A stretch of DNA of 64,000 bases from Halocynthiibacter sp049608145 (GCF_049608145.1 NZ_JBMYXF010000001.1:124001-188000), one strand, 5' to 3'. Shown: positions 40,479-49,698, numbered from the stretch's first letter. Notes: generated by a model not told the origin, from the letters alone. Numbers and translations are program-made.

Positions 40479-41204
40479 ATGGACTGGCGTGATGAAGGGG
40501 TTTTGATTTCTGTGCGCAGGCATGGAGAGAACTCCGCAATTCTGGAAGTATTTACTGCAAACCACGGACTGCATGCAGGCGTCGTGCGTGGAGGCACGTC
40601 CCGTAAGTTGGCGGCACACTTGCAGCCGGGCAATCAGCTGGATGTTACCTGGCGTGCGCGGCTGGAAGAACACCTAGGCAGTTTCACCGTGGAACCTCTG
40701 CGTGCGCGGGCGGCTGGGGTGATGAACGATCGTCTGGCGCTCGCAGGGCTTAATGCGATTTGTGCCCTGATCAGTTTTGCTTTTGCGGAACGTGAAAAAC
40801 ATCCGGGATTATATCAGCGCACGATCACGCTGTTTGATCTGCTCGCTGCCACAGAGGCCTGGCCGCTGGCCTATCTGCGCTGGGAGGCGGCGTTGCTGGA
40901 CGAGTTGGGCTTTGGTCTGTCGCTGTCGAAATGCGCGGTCACCGGGTCACGGGATGATCTGATTTATGTGTCACCGAAAACCGGGCGGGCTGTCAGCCGG
41001 GCCGGAGCCGGGAAATGGGTGGATCGCCTGTTGCCCCTGCCGCAATGTTTGCTTGGGCAGGGGGCCGTCACGGATGATGAAATCCGGGACGGGTTGCATA
41101 CGACAGGGCATTTCCTAGCGCATCATGTCGCGCCATCGCTGGGGTCACGTTCCTTGCCTGCGGCGCGGCAGCGTCTGATCGAGCTTCTGGCGCGGCAGGA
41201 TTAA
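40479..41204 (+). CDS. recO: DNA repair protein RecO
   Basis: A 241-aa RecFOR component. The N-terminal OB fold is WRDEGVLISVRRHGENSAILEVFT, with HAGVVRGGTSRKLAAHLQPGNQLDVTWRARLEEHLG. The alphaproteobacterial RecO helical domain follows (RWEAALLDELGFGLSLSKCAVTG), and the usual zinc-binding Cys set seems reduced. It is separated from era and the DUF1491 gene by 280 nt, so it may have its own promoter. Its stop shares TTAA with the convergent META lipoprotein gene. Confidence 0.94.
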   Translation: MDWRDEGVLISVRRHGENSAILEVFTANHGLHAGVVRGGTSRKLAAHLQPGNQLDVTWRARLEEHLGSFTVEPLRARAAGVMNDRLALAGLNAICALISFAFAEREKHPGLYQRTITLFDLLAATEAWPLAYLRWEAALLDELGFGLSLSKCAVTGSRDDLIYVSPKTGRAVSRAGAGKWVDRLLPLPQCLLGQGAVTDDEIRDGLHTTGHFLAHHVAPSLGSRSLPAARQRLIELLARQD

Positions 41205-41587
41205 CGCGCTTCAAACAGCATCTTGCCGCCTTCGCCATCTGAGAGCAGCAAGACAGGTCCGCTGAATTCGATCAGATCCATGGTGGAAAGGGTGGTGAAA
41301 AACACCTGTTCCTGGTCGAGGTCCGAGCAGCCGATTTCTGAGGATGTAATGGGGCTGGGGGTGAACCAGGGATAAGGCGCGGGTTGATCTGCAAACCATA
41401 GGTTGCAGGGGCCCCGACCGGCAATTGCGCCTTTTTCCGGGAAAGTAATCGTTGCCGTTGCGTTGAAGGCAGCGCCGTTGATTTCGCGCAGATGATATTC
41501 CGCGCCCGGTGTTGCGTAACCAGATGAGGTTTCGTCAGCACAGGCAGCCAAAAGCAGGAGGCCTGCGGGGAGGAGAAGATTTTTCAT
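41201..41587 (-). CDS. META domain lipoprotein (HslJ-like)
   Basis: 128 aa with lipobox LLAAC (Cys16), so anchored to a membrane facing the periplasm. The mature part follows the META pattern: YHLREINGAAFNATATITFPEKGAIAGRGPCNLWFADQ, then SEIGCSDLDQEQVFF and FSGPVLLLSDGEGGKMLF; two Cys probably pair. META proteins are linked to heat-shock or antibiotic tolerance in other bacteria, with no defined activity. It follows mcd on the same strand after 48 nt. Confidence 0.85.
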   Translation of the reverse strand: MKNLLLPAGLLLLAACADETSSGYATPGAEYHLREINGAAFNATATITFPEKGAIAGRGPCNLWFADQPAPYPWFTPSPITSSEIGCSDLDQEQVFFTTLSTMDLIEFSGPVLLLSDGEGGKMLFEAR

Positions 41588-41635
41588 GCGATAAATCTGG
41601 CCCGCGCTGCGTTTTTGCGCAAGCCAGAGGCCGAT

Positions 41636-43294
41636 TTACCCAAGAAGACGGCGGGAAATCACCTGGGCCTGGATTTCAGCCGCGCCTTCAAAGATGTTCA
41701 GAATGCGGGCATCACAAAGGACGCGGGAGATCTGGTATTCTAACGCAAAGCCATTGCCGCCGTGGATCTGTAGTGCGTTATCGGCAGAGGCCCAGGCCAC
41801 GCGCGCGCCCAGCAATTTCGCCATACCTGCTTCAAGGTCACAACGTTTGTCGTGGTCCTTTTGCCAGGCAGAATAATAGGTCAGCTGACGGGCGATCATT
41901 AATTCCACGGCCATCATGGCAAGCTTGCCGCCAACGCGTGGGAAGTTGATCAGGCTTTTACCGAATTGTTTGCGGTCAATCGCGTATTGCATGCCCAACT
42001 CCAGCGCGTTCTGGGCAACACCAATGGCGCGGGCGGCGGTCTGGATGCGGGCGCTTTCAAAGGTCTGCATGAGCTGTTTAAAGCCTTTGCCTTCCTCGCC
42101 GCCCAGCAGGTTTTCGGCTTTCACCTTGAAGCCATCAAACGCCAGTTCGTATTCCTTCATGCCGCGATAGCCAAGAACTTCGATCTCGGTGCCAGTCATG
42201 CCCTCAGATGGGAAAGGGGCGTCATCTGTGCCCGGGGTCTTTTCAGCCAGAAACATGGATAACCCGCGGTGATCTGTACTGTCGGGATCGGTGCGTGCCA
42301 GCAGGGTCATCACATGGGTGCGGGCCGCGTGGGTGATCCAGGTTTTATTGCCGTTGACGGTGTATTCATCACCGTCACGGGTTGCGCGGGTGCGCAATGA
42401 TCCCAGATCAGAACCTGTGTTTGGTTCGGTGAAGACAGCGGTTGGCAGGATTTCACCAGAGGCCAGTTTTGGCAACCAGTTTGCCTTTTGTTCATCGGTG
42501 CCGCCGCAGATGATCAGTTCCGCCGCGATTTCGGAACGGGTCCCGAGGGAGCCAACGCCGATATAACCACGAGACAGTTCTTCTGACACAACCACCATGG
42601 AGGCTTTCGAGAGGCCAAAGCCGCCGTGTTCTTCCGGGATGGTTAGCCCGAAAACGCCCATTTCCGCCAGGCTGTCGATGATTTCCATCGGGATAAGTTC
42701 ATCTTTCAGATGCCAGTCATGGGCGTTCGGTACAACCTGATCATCGGCGAAGCGGCGGAACTGATCGCGGATCATTTCAAGTTCCTCATCCAGGCCGGAA
42801 TTGCCAAAGACCGCAACGCCCTGTTGTTCCTGCATCAGTTCGACCAGACGCATGCGCGCAGCCTGGCTGTTGCCCTGATTGCACAGGGTCATGACGGCGG
42901 GGGCCATCAGCGCGCGTTGGTAGTCTTGGGTTAGGCCCATGTCTTGCAGGCGGGCGATCTCATTCTGGCTCATGGGGATGCCGCCGTAGATCTGCCAGAG
43001 ATATTCCCCGAACGCGATCTGATGGATCAGCTGTTCGGTCTCGCCGAATTTTCCATCGGTGTTCAGACGATCCGCCCAGGCCTGCATTTGTTGCAAGGCT
43101 TCTACATAGGTCGCGAGCCAGGACAATGCATGTGCAGCATGTTGGTTTTCTTCCAGTAGCGCGCCGCTGATTCGGTCACCATCCAGCGTCATTTCACGCA
43201 CCTTTGCCTGCGCGATTTCCAGCACAGATTGCACAGGGGCAAGGCTGTCACGTGTCAAGGACAGAAGGTCGGGAAGAAGGATTGTATCCGTCAT
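41636..43294 (-). CDS. mcd: (2S)-methylsuccinyl-CoA dehydrogenase
   Basis: A 552-aa flavoenzyme of the ethylmalonyl-CoA pathway, oxidising methylsuccinyl-CoA to mesaconyl-CoA and passing electrons to ETF. It has the acyl-CoA dehydrogenase fold (FTEPNTGSDLGSLRTRA, RIQTAARAIGVAQNALELG, HGGNGFALEYQISRVLCDARILNIFEGAAEIQ with the catalytic Glu in FEGAAE). It also carries a ~160-residue N-terminal extension found in Mcd but not in ordinary acyl-CoA dehydrogenases. The start at 43294 follows GAGG. A perfect palindrome lies 46 nt upstream. EtfAB is encoded 11 kb away. Confidence 0.9.
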   Translation of the reverse strand: MTDTILLPDLLSLTRDSLAPVQSVLEIAQAKVREMTLDGDRISGALLEENQHAAHALSWLATYVEALQQMQAWADRLNTDGKFGETEQLIHQIAFGEYLWQIYGGIPMSQNEIARLQDMGLTQDYQRALMAPAVMTLCNQGNSQAARMRLVELMQEQQGVAVFGNSGLDEELEMIRDQFRRFADDQVVPNAHDWHLKDELIPMEIIDSLAEMGVFGLTIPEEHGGFGLSKASMVVVSEELSRGYIGVGSLGTRSEIAAELIICGGTDEQKANWLPKLASGEILPTAVFTEPNTGSDLGSLRTRATRDGDEYTVNGNKTWITHAARTHVMTLLARTDPDSTDHRGLSMFLAEKTPGTDDAPFPSEGMTGTEIEVLGYRGMKEYELAFDGFKVKAENLLGGEEGKGFKQLMQTFESARIQTAARAIGVAQNALELGMQYAIDRKQFGKSLINFPRVGGKLAMMAVELMIARQLTYYSAWQKDHDKRCDLEAGMAKLLGARVAWASADNALQIHGGNGFALEYQISRVLCDARILNIFEGAAEIQAQVISRRLLG

Positions 43295-43339
43295 GGCGGG
43301 CCTCATCAGATCAAGATTGCCCAGAGTGGGCGTCAGGAT

Positions 43340-43353
43340 AGTGATTAATCACT
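43340..43353. promoter_or_regulatory. 14-bp perfect palindrome upstream of mcd (candidate operator)
   Basis: AGTGATTAATCACT reads the same on both strands and lies 46 nt upstream of mcd and 127 nt upstream of the divergent permease gene. Its size and position suit a dimeric repressor or activator such as a TetR- or GntR-type factor; the factor is unknown. Confidence 0.5.
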
Positions 43354-43479
43354 TTGCAATCGCAGCGCAACTAAAATGCGGCAGCGCAGCAAGTTTTGAA
43401 CAATAATAACAACTGTAATTTTAGGCTGGCCTTTGAGGTGCCGCGCTGTAGGGTCAGGTGACCGGTGTGGGGGGCAGAA

Positions 43480-44241
43480 ATGATCTCAGAAATTGGAATG
43501 CATTTGATGGTGATTGCCGCTTTGATCACTTTGTTTGCCGGGGTGGTAAAAGGCGCTGTCGGTTTTGCCATGCCCATGATCATGATCTCAGGGATCAGTT
43601 CGATCTTACCTGCGGAAACCGCGCTGGCGATGCTGATTTTACCGACGGTGATGACCAATGTAACCCAGGCGTTGCGACAAGGTTGGCGCGCGGCTTGGGG
43701 GTCGGTGAAACGTTTCAAAGTGTATTTGATGGTCGGGGGCGTATTTCTGGTGATCGGCGCGCAGCTGGTGCCATACCTACCGTCACATATCTTGCTGTTG
43801 ATTATCGGTGCGCCCGTGACGGTGTTTGCGTTGATGCAATTGTTTGGGGTGAGCTTCACGATTGCCCCCGCGAACCAGTTAAAAGCCGAGGCGATGATTG
43901 CCTCTATCGCGGGGTTCATTGGCGGCATGTCCGGTGTTTGGGGACCGCCTACGGTTGCCTATTTGACCGCTGTTGATACGCCGAAGCGTGAACATGTGCG
44001 GGTGCAGGGGGCGATTTATGGGCTGGGGGCTGTGGCGTTATTTTTGGCGCATTTACAGACTGGGGTCGTTTCAACGCGTACTTTACCCGCATCGGCTTTG
44101 ATGTTGTTGCCAGCCGGCGTGGGCATGTTGATCGGCTTTGCCATTCACGACCGCCTGGATCAGGCGAAGTTTAAGAAAGCAACGCTGGTGGTTCTGGTGG
44201 TGGCTGGGTTGAACCTTGTAAGGCGGGGATTGATGGGGTGA
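43480..44241 (+). CDS. Sulfite exporter TauE/SafE family (TSUP) permease
   Basis: A 253-aa membrane protein with about eight hydrophobic segments. The family motif appears twice in related form: LFAGVVKGAVGFAMPMIM in the first half and IAGFIGGMSGVWGPPTVAYL in the second. TSUP members export sulfite, sulfoacetate or other organic anions; nothing here fixes the substrate. ATG 43480 is favoured because GGGGGG lies 5-7 nt upstream; a GTG five codons earlier is possible. It diverges from mcd. Confidence 0.88.
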   Translation: MISEIGMHLMVIAALITLFAGVVKGAVGFAMPMIMISGISSILPAETALAMLILPTVMTNVTQALRQGWRAAWGSVKRFKVYLMVGGVFLVIGAQLVPYLPSHILLLIIGAPVTVFALMQLFGVSFTIAPANQLKAEAMIASIAGFIGGMSGVWGPPTVAYLTAVDTPKREHVRVQGAIYGLGAVALFLAHLQTGVVSTRTLPASALMLLPAGVGMLIGFAIHDRLDQAKFKKATLVVLVVAGLNLVRRGLMG

Positions 44242-44322
44242 CATTTATGCCTAGCGTGCTAGGTTCGCGCCGTATCCGGACATTTTGTTAAGCCGGTTAA
44301 ATAGTGAAAAGGTAGTGAGTAT

Positions 44323-44631
44323 ATGCTTATCAGACTTTTACCGTGGTGGATGATCGCTATGGGTGGTGTCGTACTATTGGGGTGCGGCGTTGTGGCGCTT
44401 AGTCAGACGGGAGATGTGATGCTTTTGCTGACATTCATGGGGCTTGCAGCGGTTGTCTTTGCCATCGCTTATGTAAAGTGGCGTTGGAAAGTTTTGGGAA
44501 AAACGATTTTTGGGATCGGGGGGCACCGCTTTACGGCTGCTCTGGGGGCGTCTGAAGCTTACCTACTTCTGAATGGCGAAACAGCAGAAGGCGTTGCCAG
44601 CGGCGCGGGCTCTCTCACTGATTTGTTATAA
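44323..44631 (+). CDS. Small membrane protein, function unknown
   Basis: 102 aa with two membrane segments (WWMIAMGGVVLLGCGVVAL and LLLTFMGLAAVVFAIAYV), then a basic patch and a cytoplasmic or periplasmic C-terminal part (GGHRFTAALGASEAYLLLNGETAEG). No family recognised. AAAAGG lies about 11 nt upstream. It sits alone between the permease gene (81 nt upstream) and the terminator shared with pckA. Confidence 0.65.
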   Translation: MLIRLLPWWMIAMGGVVLLGCGVVALSQTGDVMLLLTFMGLAAVVFAIAYVKWRWKVLGKTIFGIGGHRFTAALGASEAYLLLNGETAEGVASGAGSLTDLL

Positions 44632-44649
44632 TTCGGTAGTATCTGGAAT

Positions 44650-44683
44650 AAAGAAAGGCCGCCTGATTGGGCGGCCTTTCTTT
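44650..44683. terminator. Bidirectional intrinsic terminator
   Basis: A 14-bp perfect stem (AAAGAAAGGCCGCC with GGCGGCCTTTCTTT, loop TGATTG) between the small membrane protein gene and the pckA stop. T-rich ends on both strands allow it to serve both converging transcripts. Confidence 0.9.
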
Positions 44684-44701
44684 ATTCAATGTCAGGGTGA
44701 T

Positions 44702-46297
44702 TTACCCGATTGCGACCGCTTTCACGTCGTCGTCGATGTAAGCCTCATATTGTGCGAAGTTGTCGGCGAACATGGATACCAATTTGGCAGCCTGACGGTC
44801 GTAGCTTTCCGGGTTGTCCCAAGTACGACGTGGGTTCAGGAGAAGGTCTGCAACGCCAGGAACAGCAACAGGAACCTCAAAGCCAAAGTTGTCGTCTTTG
44901 CGGAATTCGGCATCAGCCAAGGATCCATCAAGAGCAGCGGTCAACAGCGCGCGTGTTGCGCGGATCGGCATGCGAGAGCCGGTGCCATAAGCGCCGCCGG
45001 TCCAGCCGGTGTTTACCAGCCAGCAAGTTGCACCATGGGTCGCGATCTTTTCACGCAGCAGGTTGCCGTATACTTCCGGGCGACGTGGCATGAAAGGTGC
45101 GCCGAAACAGGTCGAGAATGTTGGCTCTGGCTCTGTCACGCCTTTTTCTGTGCCAGCTACCTTGGACGTGAAGCCAGACAGGAAGTGATACATTGCCTGC
45201 GCAGGTGTCAGACGCGCGATCGGAGGCAAAACGCCAAACGCATCACAGGTCAGCATGATGATGTTCTTTGGGTTGCCGCCAAGCGAGTTGTCAGACGCGT
45301 TCGAGATATAGTGCAGCGGATAAGCACAACGCATGTTGGCTGTCAGGCTGTCATCGTCAAAATCAAGTTCGCGGGTTTCTTTGTCCCAGACCATGTTCTC
45401 GATCACAGTGCCAAACTTGGATGTTGTGGCGTGGATCTCAGGCTCAGCTTCAGCAGAGAGATTGATGGTTTTCGCGTAACAACCACCTTCAAAGTTGAAG
45501 ATGCCTTTGTCGGACCAACCATGTTCGTCGTCACCAATCAACACGCGATCAGGGTCAGCGGACAATGTGGTTTTGCCAGTGCCAGACAGACCAAAGAAGA
45601 TCGCTGAATCAACCGGGTTGTCTTTGGCGTGGTTGGCAGAACAATGCATCGGCATGATGCCTTTGGCAGGCAGCAGGTAGTTCAGCAGCGAGAAAACAGA
45701 TTTCTTGTTTTCGCCAGCGTATTCGGTGCCGCCAATCAGGATGATCTTTTTGTCAAAGTTCATCGCGATTACGGTTTCGGAACGACAGCCGTGCTTTGCC
45801 GGATCCGCGTTGAAGCTTGGGCAGTTGATGACGGTGAATTCAGGTGCGAATTCGTCCAGCTCGTCCGCCTCAGGGCGACGCAGAAGGTGACGGATGAACA
45901 ACCCGTGCCACGCAAATTCTGTGACCATACGTACATCCAGGCGGTTCGCTGGGTCAGCGCCGCCAAACAGATCTTGTACGTAGTAATCTTTGCCCTTCAT
46001 GTGGTCCAGCATGTCAGCGTGCAGCTGATCAAATGCGCCGGCTTCCATGGGGGCGTTGTTTTCCCACCAAATGCTGTCTTCAACAGATGGGGTACGTACA
46101 ACAAATTTATCTTTCGGAGAACGACCGGTATGTTTGCCGGTTTCCACAAGGAAAGTGCCGCCATTGCCGAGGTGGCCTTCACCACGGCCGAGTGCGGCTT
46201 CAACCAATGCGGCTTCGTTCAGGTTGTAATAGACGTTTCCCAGTCCTGAAATGCCCTGATCATCAAGTGTACAGTTAGGGTTGACGCGTCCTGTCAT
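44702..46297 (-). CDS. pckA: Phosphoenolpyruvate carboxykinase (ATP)
   Basis: A 531-aa cytosolic enzyme turning oxaloacetate plus ATP into PEP, the entry to gluconeogenesis. The P-loop is GLSGTGKTTLSADP, kinase-2 is LIGDDEHGW, and the metal/oxaloacetate residues are in TGRSPKDKF, MHCSANHA and FNFEGGCYAK. Length is normal. AGGAG lies about 9 nt before the ATG at 46297. It diverges from chvI across 362 nt, the classical alphaproteobacterial pckA-chvI arrangement, in which ChvI-type regulators influence pckA in relatives. Confidence 0.97.
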   Translation of the reverse strand: MTGRVNPNCTLDDQGISGLGNVYYNLNEAALVEAALGRGEGHLGNGGTFLVETGKHTGRSPKDKFVVRTPSVEDSIWWENNAPMEAGAFDQLHADMLDHMKGKDYYVQDLFGGADPANRLDVRMVTEFAWHGLFIRHLLRRPEADELDEFAPEFTVINCPSFNADPAKHGCRSETVIAMNFDKKIILIGGTEYAGENKKSVFSLLNYLLPAKGIMPMHCSANHAKDNPVDSAIFFGLSGTGKTTLSADPDRVLIGDDEHGWSDKGIFNFEGGCYAKTINLSAEAEPEIHATTSKFGTVIENMVWDKETRELDFDDDSLTANMRCAYPLHYISNASDNSLGGNPKNIIMLTCDAFGVLPPIARLTPAQAMYHFLSGFTSKVAGTEKGVTEPEPTFSTCFGAPFMPRRPEVYGNLLREKIATHGATCWLVNTGWTGGAYGTGSRMPIRATRALLTAALDGSLADAEFRKDDNFGFEVPVAVPGVADLLLNPRRTWDNPESYDRQAAKLVSMFADNFAQYEAYIDDDVKAVAIG

Positions 46298-46659
46298 TGG
46301 TATGCTCCTGTGTCCGGCTTGCGGAGGAATTACAAAAACCGCCCGAATGGCGGCTGACCCTGCTGTGAGTCGGGGTCTTCTTAACATGGAGCAAATTGAG
46401 GTGAACAGGACCGAGGGGCACAGTTAGCGCAATCAAATGACATATTCGTAAATGAAAAGTCGCAGCTGTGGCAGAAAACCACAGGCTGACCGTAAACTAC
46501 CGTGCCTGAAGGTCGGATTTGCCAGTGTTCAGGGAATTTTATCGGATTTCGATACAGTATGTCACGAAACTGAGTGGCGATTCGCAATTAGTGGTTGATT
46601 CTCAGGGGCTGACGCTGGAAAAGTTAATACGATGTGGGACGCAAGAAAAAGGAAGCCGG
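46298..46659. promoter_or_regulatory. 362-nt divergent control region between pckA and chvI
   Basis: It contains two short hairpins near the pckA side (CCGCC-CGAAT-GGCGG, and GACCC with GGGGTC) that would fall in the pckA leader if transcription starts upstream of them. No clear sigma70 hexamers, CtrA site or coding frame were seen. Both promoters and any ChvI sites must lie here. Confidence 0.45.
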
Positions 46660-47361
46660 ATGTCACGAATCGCCCTGGTGGACGACGATAGAAATATTCT
46701 GACGTCGGTATCGATTACTCTGGAAGCAGAGGGGTTTGAGGTTGAGACGTATAATGACGGACAGTCTGCGCTGGACGGCTTTACAAAACGGATGCCGGAT
46801 TTGGCTGTCTTAGACATCAAAATGCCGCGAATGGACGGGATGGACCTGTTGCAACGTCTTCGCCCCAAGACACAGATTCCAATCATTTTTCTGACGTCCA
46901 AAGATGATGAGATTGATGAGGTTCTTGGTCTGCGTATGGGGGCAGATGACTATGTGAAGAAACCGTTTTCACAACGCCTGTTGGTCGAACGCATTCGGTC
47001 ATTGTTACGTCGCCAAGAAGCCCTGGAAACCAACGAAGTAGCGGTTGAAGAAGACCAGAAGGTTATGCAGCGCGGCGAACTGTCTATGGATCCTTTGCGC
47101 CATGCTGTGGTCTGGAAAGGGAAAGATGTTTCCTTAACTGTGACCGAATTTTTGCTGCTCCAGGCCCTGGCACAACGACCGGGATTCGTGAAAAGCCGAG
47201 ATCAGCTTATGGATGTGGCATATGACGATCAGGTTTATGTCGATGATCGAACAATCGATAGCCACATCAAGCGGTTGCGTAAAAAAATGCGGATGGCAGA
47301 TGATACATTCTCTGCGATTGAAACGCTGTATGGCATCGGATATCGCTATAACGAGGAATAA
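46660..47361 (+). CDS. chvI: Response regulator ChvI (OmpR family)
   Basis: A 233-aa two-component regulator. The receiver domain has acidic pocket DDD (residues 8-10), phosphoacceptor Asp in AVLDIKMPRMDG, Thr in FLTSKD and Lys in YVKKPFS. The C-terminal winged helix shows SLTVTEFLLLQALAQRPG and VDDRTIDSHIKRLRKKM. The start at 46660 follows AAAAAGGAAG. It pairs with the ChvG kinase encoded 108 nt downstream. In rhizobia and relatives ChvG-ChvI responds to acid or envelope stress. Confidence 0.94.
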   Translation: MSRIALVDDDRNILTSVSITLEAEGFEVETYNDGQSALDGFTKRMPDLAVLDIKMPRMDGMDLLQRLRPKTQIPIIFLTSKDDEIDEVLGLRMGADDYVKKPFSQRLLVERIRSLLRRQEALETNEVAVEEDQKVMQRGELSMDPLRHAVVWKGKDVSLTVTEFLLLQALAQRPGFVKSRDQLMDVAYDDQVYVDDRTIDSHIKRLRKKMRMADDTFSAIETLYGIGYRYNEE

Positions 47362-47469
47362 CGGACATATTGCCTATTCGCAGTAAGCAGCCCACCCAAG
47401 TGGAGGCTTTATTTGTGAAACGGCGACCGTTAATTCTGCAATGAAAGGCTGGCCAATGAGGAGATGGGT

Positions 47470-49224
47470 GTGAAGCTTTTATCTTTTCTCAAGGCCAGAA
47501 ACATTGCTGCGCCGCGCCAGCCGGATGTTGTCTTGGGCGAAGATTGGGTGAGCCTTGATGGAAACATCGACGCCGAAGTTAGTCATCGTCGAAGTCAACG
47601 GGGTGGGATTTCACTTAACCGATCGCCGCTTGCCCGGAAAATCATTACCTTTAATCTCCTCGCGCTGATCTTTCTGGTTGCAGGGGTTCTTTTTCTGAAC
47701 CCGTTCCGCGACAGTCTGGTGTTTCAGCGTGAAGCTGGGCTGCAGGCCGAAGCAGAACTAATTTCCGACGTGTTTGAGGTGCAGGTTTCCTCTGAGCTAA
47801 GGTTGCGAGAAAATCAGGGCCAAGCTTTTGAAATCGCCACTGTTTTCGATGCAGATCTGGTTAATGTAACACTGGCCGAACTATATCTACCGCCTGGCGG
47901 CGAAGTATTTGTTTTTTCGGCTGCGGGGGATCTTTTGGCATCCGCGCGTGGTGAAATGCGCCGAATGCGTCCCTCAGAGTTCACAACTGGTGATGCGGGT
48001 GGTGCAACTCTGATCACTGATTTTCTCAACTCTGTCTGGGATGTAATTTCGGGTGTTCTCGCGCCAGGTGGTGTGGAAGACAGCAGTAACGCCCGTCTGC
48101 GCGCTCAGGAATTGATTGATCAGACGCTGGTATCGGGCGCAATGAGCCGGACTTGGCGCAACGATAGCGAAGGAACCAGCTTTGCCGTTTCTACACCCGT
48201 GATGGTGCAGGGGCGCGTCGCCGGGCTGTTGGCCGTGTTGAGTGCTGCCGGGGAAATTGACGAATTGGTGCGTCAGGAACGTGAACAAGTTTTGCAGATC
48301 TTTGTCATCGCAATCCTTGTTTCAATTGTTCTGAGTCTTGTGCTGGCGTCCACTATGGCAAACCCTCTGTCCGATCTGGCAGCTGCGGCGGAGCTGGGAC
48401 GCGATAAAAATGCGCGAAAAGTAAACCCGGGCCGCATCCGCATTCCTGATCTGACCGCCCGCCCCGATGAAATCGGCAGGCTATCCGGGGCCCTGCGTGG
48501 TATGGTTGCAGCACTTTACGACCGGATTGATGCAAACGAACAGTTCGCGGCCGATGTTGCGCATGAAATCAAGAACCCCCTTGCGTCGTTGCGTTCGGCA
48601 GTTGGCACATTGCGTGTTGCGAAAAAGGACGAACACAGAGAGCGCATGCATGATGTTATAGAACATGACGTGCGGCGTCTGGACCGGCTTGTCAGTGACA
48701 TTTCCAATGCATCCCGGCTGGACAGTGAGTTGGTGAAAGAAGACGAATCCGCATTTGATTTGCTAAAGCTTCTGGTCAATCTGACGGACTATCTAGGGAA
48801 TGAAGCTGGTGACAAAGGTGTGGAATTTATTTCCGACCTGCCGTCTGAGCCGATTGTTATTCAGGGTCTGGAAGCGCGTCTGGCGCAGGTTTTCGTGAAC
48901 CTCATTACCAATGCGATCTCATTTTGTGAAACGGGTGATGCAATCCGGGTCTGGGTGCGTCGGCGCGAAAATAGGATTTTAGTGGTGGTCGAAGACACCG
49001 GCCCAGGGATCCCCGATGGAGCATTGCAAAAGATCTTTAATCGCTTTTATTCTGAACGTCCGGAAGGGCAGTTTGGAAATAATTCAGGGTTGGGTCTGGC
49101 GATTTCGAAACAGATCGTGGAAGCACATGGTGGTGTAATCTGGGCGGAAAACATACGCCCGACCGAGGCTGATCTGATGTCCGAACCACTTGGGGCACGG
49201 TTTGTGGTTGGTCTGCCTGTATAA
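47470..49224 (+). CDS. chvG: Sensor histidine kinase ChvG
   Basis: A 584-aa inner-membrane kinase. Two membrane segments (around residues 60-80 and 278-298) flank a ~195-residue periplasmic sensor. A HAMP region follows, then HisKA with His in FAADVAHEIKNPLASLRSAV, and a HATPase domain with N box NLITNAISF, G1 VEDTGPGIPDGA and G2 NNSGLGLAISKQIVEAHGG. GAGGAG sits 6 nt before GTG 47470; an ATG at 47464 directly abuts that site and is less likely. It is followed by hprK after 18 nt, linking envelope sensing to the PTS relay. Confidence 0.93.
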   Translation: MKLLSFLKARNIAAPRQPDVVLGEDWVSLDGNIDAEVSHRRSQRGGISLNRSPLARKIITFNLLALIFLVAGVLFLNPFRDSLVFQREAGLQAEAELISDVFEVQVSSELRLRENQGQAFEIATVFDADLVNVTLAELYLPPGGEVFVFSAAGDLLASARGEMRRMRPSEFTTGDAGGATLITDFLNSVWDVISGVLAPGGVEDSSNARLRAQELIDQTLVSGAMSRTWRNDSEGTSFAVSTPVMVQGRVAGLLAVLSAAGEIDELVRQEREQVLQIFVIAILVSIVLSLVLASTMANPLSDLAAAAELGRDKNARKVNPGRIRIPDLTARPDEIGRLSGALRGMVAALYDRIDANEQFAADVAHEIKNPLASLRSAVGTLRVAKKDEHRERMHDVIEHDVRRLDRLVSDISNASRLDSELVKEDESAFDLLKLLVNLTDYLGNEAGDKGVEFISDLPSEPIVIQGLEARLAQVFVNLITNAISFCETGDAIRVWVRRRENRILVVVEDTGPGIPDGALQKIFNRFYSERPEGQFGNNSGLGLAISKQIVEAHGGVIWAENIRPTEADLMSEPLGARFVVGLPV

Positions 49225-49242
49225 AGCGTTAATGAAGGGACA

Positions 49243-49698
49243 ATGATCGTGCAGCATGATAAGGGAACTGATCCGGATAATGCTGTGATACTTCATGCCA
49301 CAGCGGTTTCCCTTGGTGGACGCGCCGTGGTCCTTATTGGGCCATCTGGCAGTGGTAAATCGTCAGTGGCCTTGCAGTTGTTGGCGCTTGGGGCCCAATT
49401 GGTGGCTGATGACCGACTGCGGATTACGGTTCAGGGGGACGATCTGACGGCCCATGCTCCAGAATACCTTGCGGGGCACATCGAAGCCAGGGGAATTGGC
49501 ATCCTGCGAGCGGACTATGTAGCGCAGGCGAAAATCGCCCTGATTGTTGATTTTGAACATGTCGAAAAAGACCGCTTGCCGCCCCCGCGTAGTTTCCCCA
49601 TTCTGGGCATTGAAATACCTTTGCTCAGATCGGTTGAAGCCCCGTTTTTCCCGGCTGCAATTATACAGTTTCTGAAGGACGGACGCGCAGACATATGA
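49243..49698 (+). CDS. hprK: HPr kinase/phosphorylase, short alphaproteobacterial form
   Basis: 151 aa, about half the Gram-positive enzyme, lacking its N-terminal domain. The catalytic core is complete: Walker A GPSGSGKSS, VADDRLRI, and the HprK signature GHIEARGIGIL. It should phosphorylate a Ser of HPr, encoded 1.3 kb downstream. No sugar PTS permease is seen, so the cluster is regulatory. Its stop overlaps the rapZ start region (ATGATG), joining the two translationally. Confidence 0.93.
   Translation: MIVQHDKGTDPDNAVILHATAVSLGGRAVVLIGPSGSGKSSVALQLLALGAQLVADDRLRITVQGDDLTAHAPEYLAGHIEARGIGILRADYVAQAKIALIVDFEHVEKDRLPPPRSFPILGIEIPLLRSVEAPFFPAAIIQFLKDGRADI

Noticed and set aside
44281..44310. 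CtrA site TTAAGCCGGTTAA before the small membrane protein gene
   Set aside because: Spacing is 5, not 7.
45629..46249. 206-codon plus-strand frame opposite pckA
   Set aside because: Fully antisense to pckA with no independent support.
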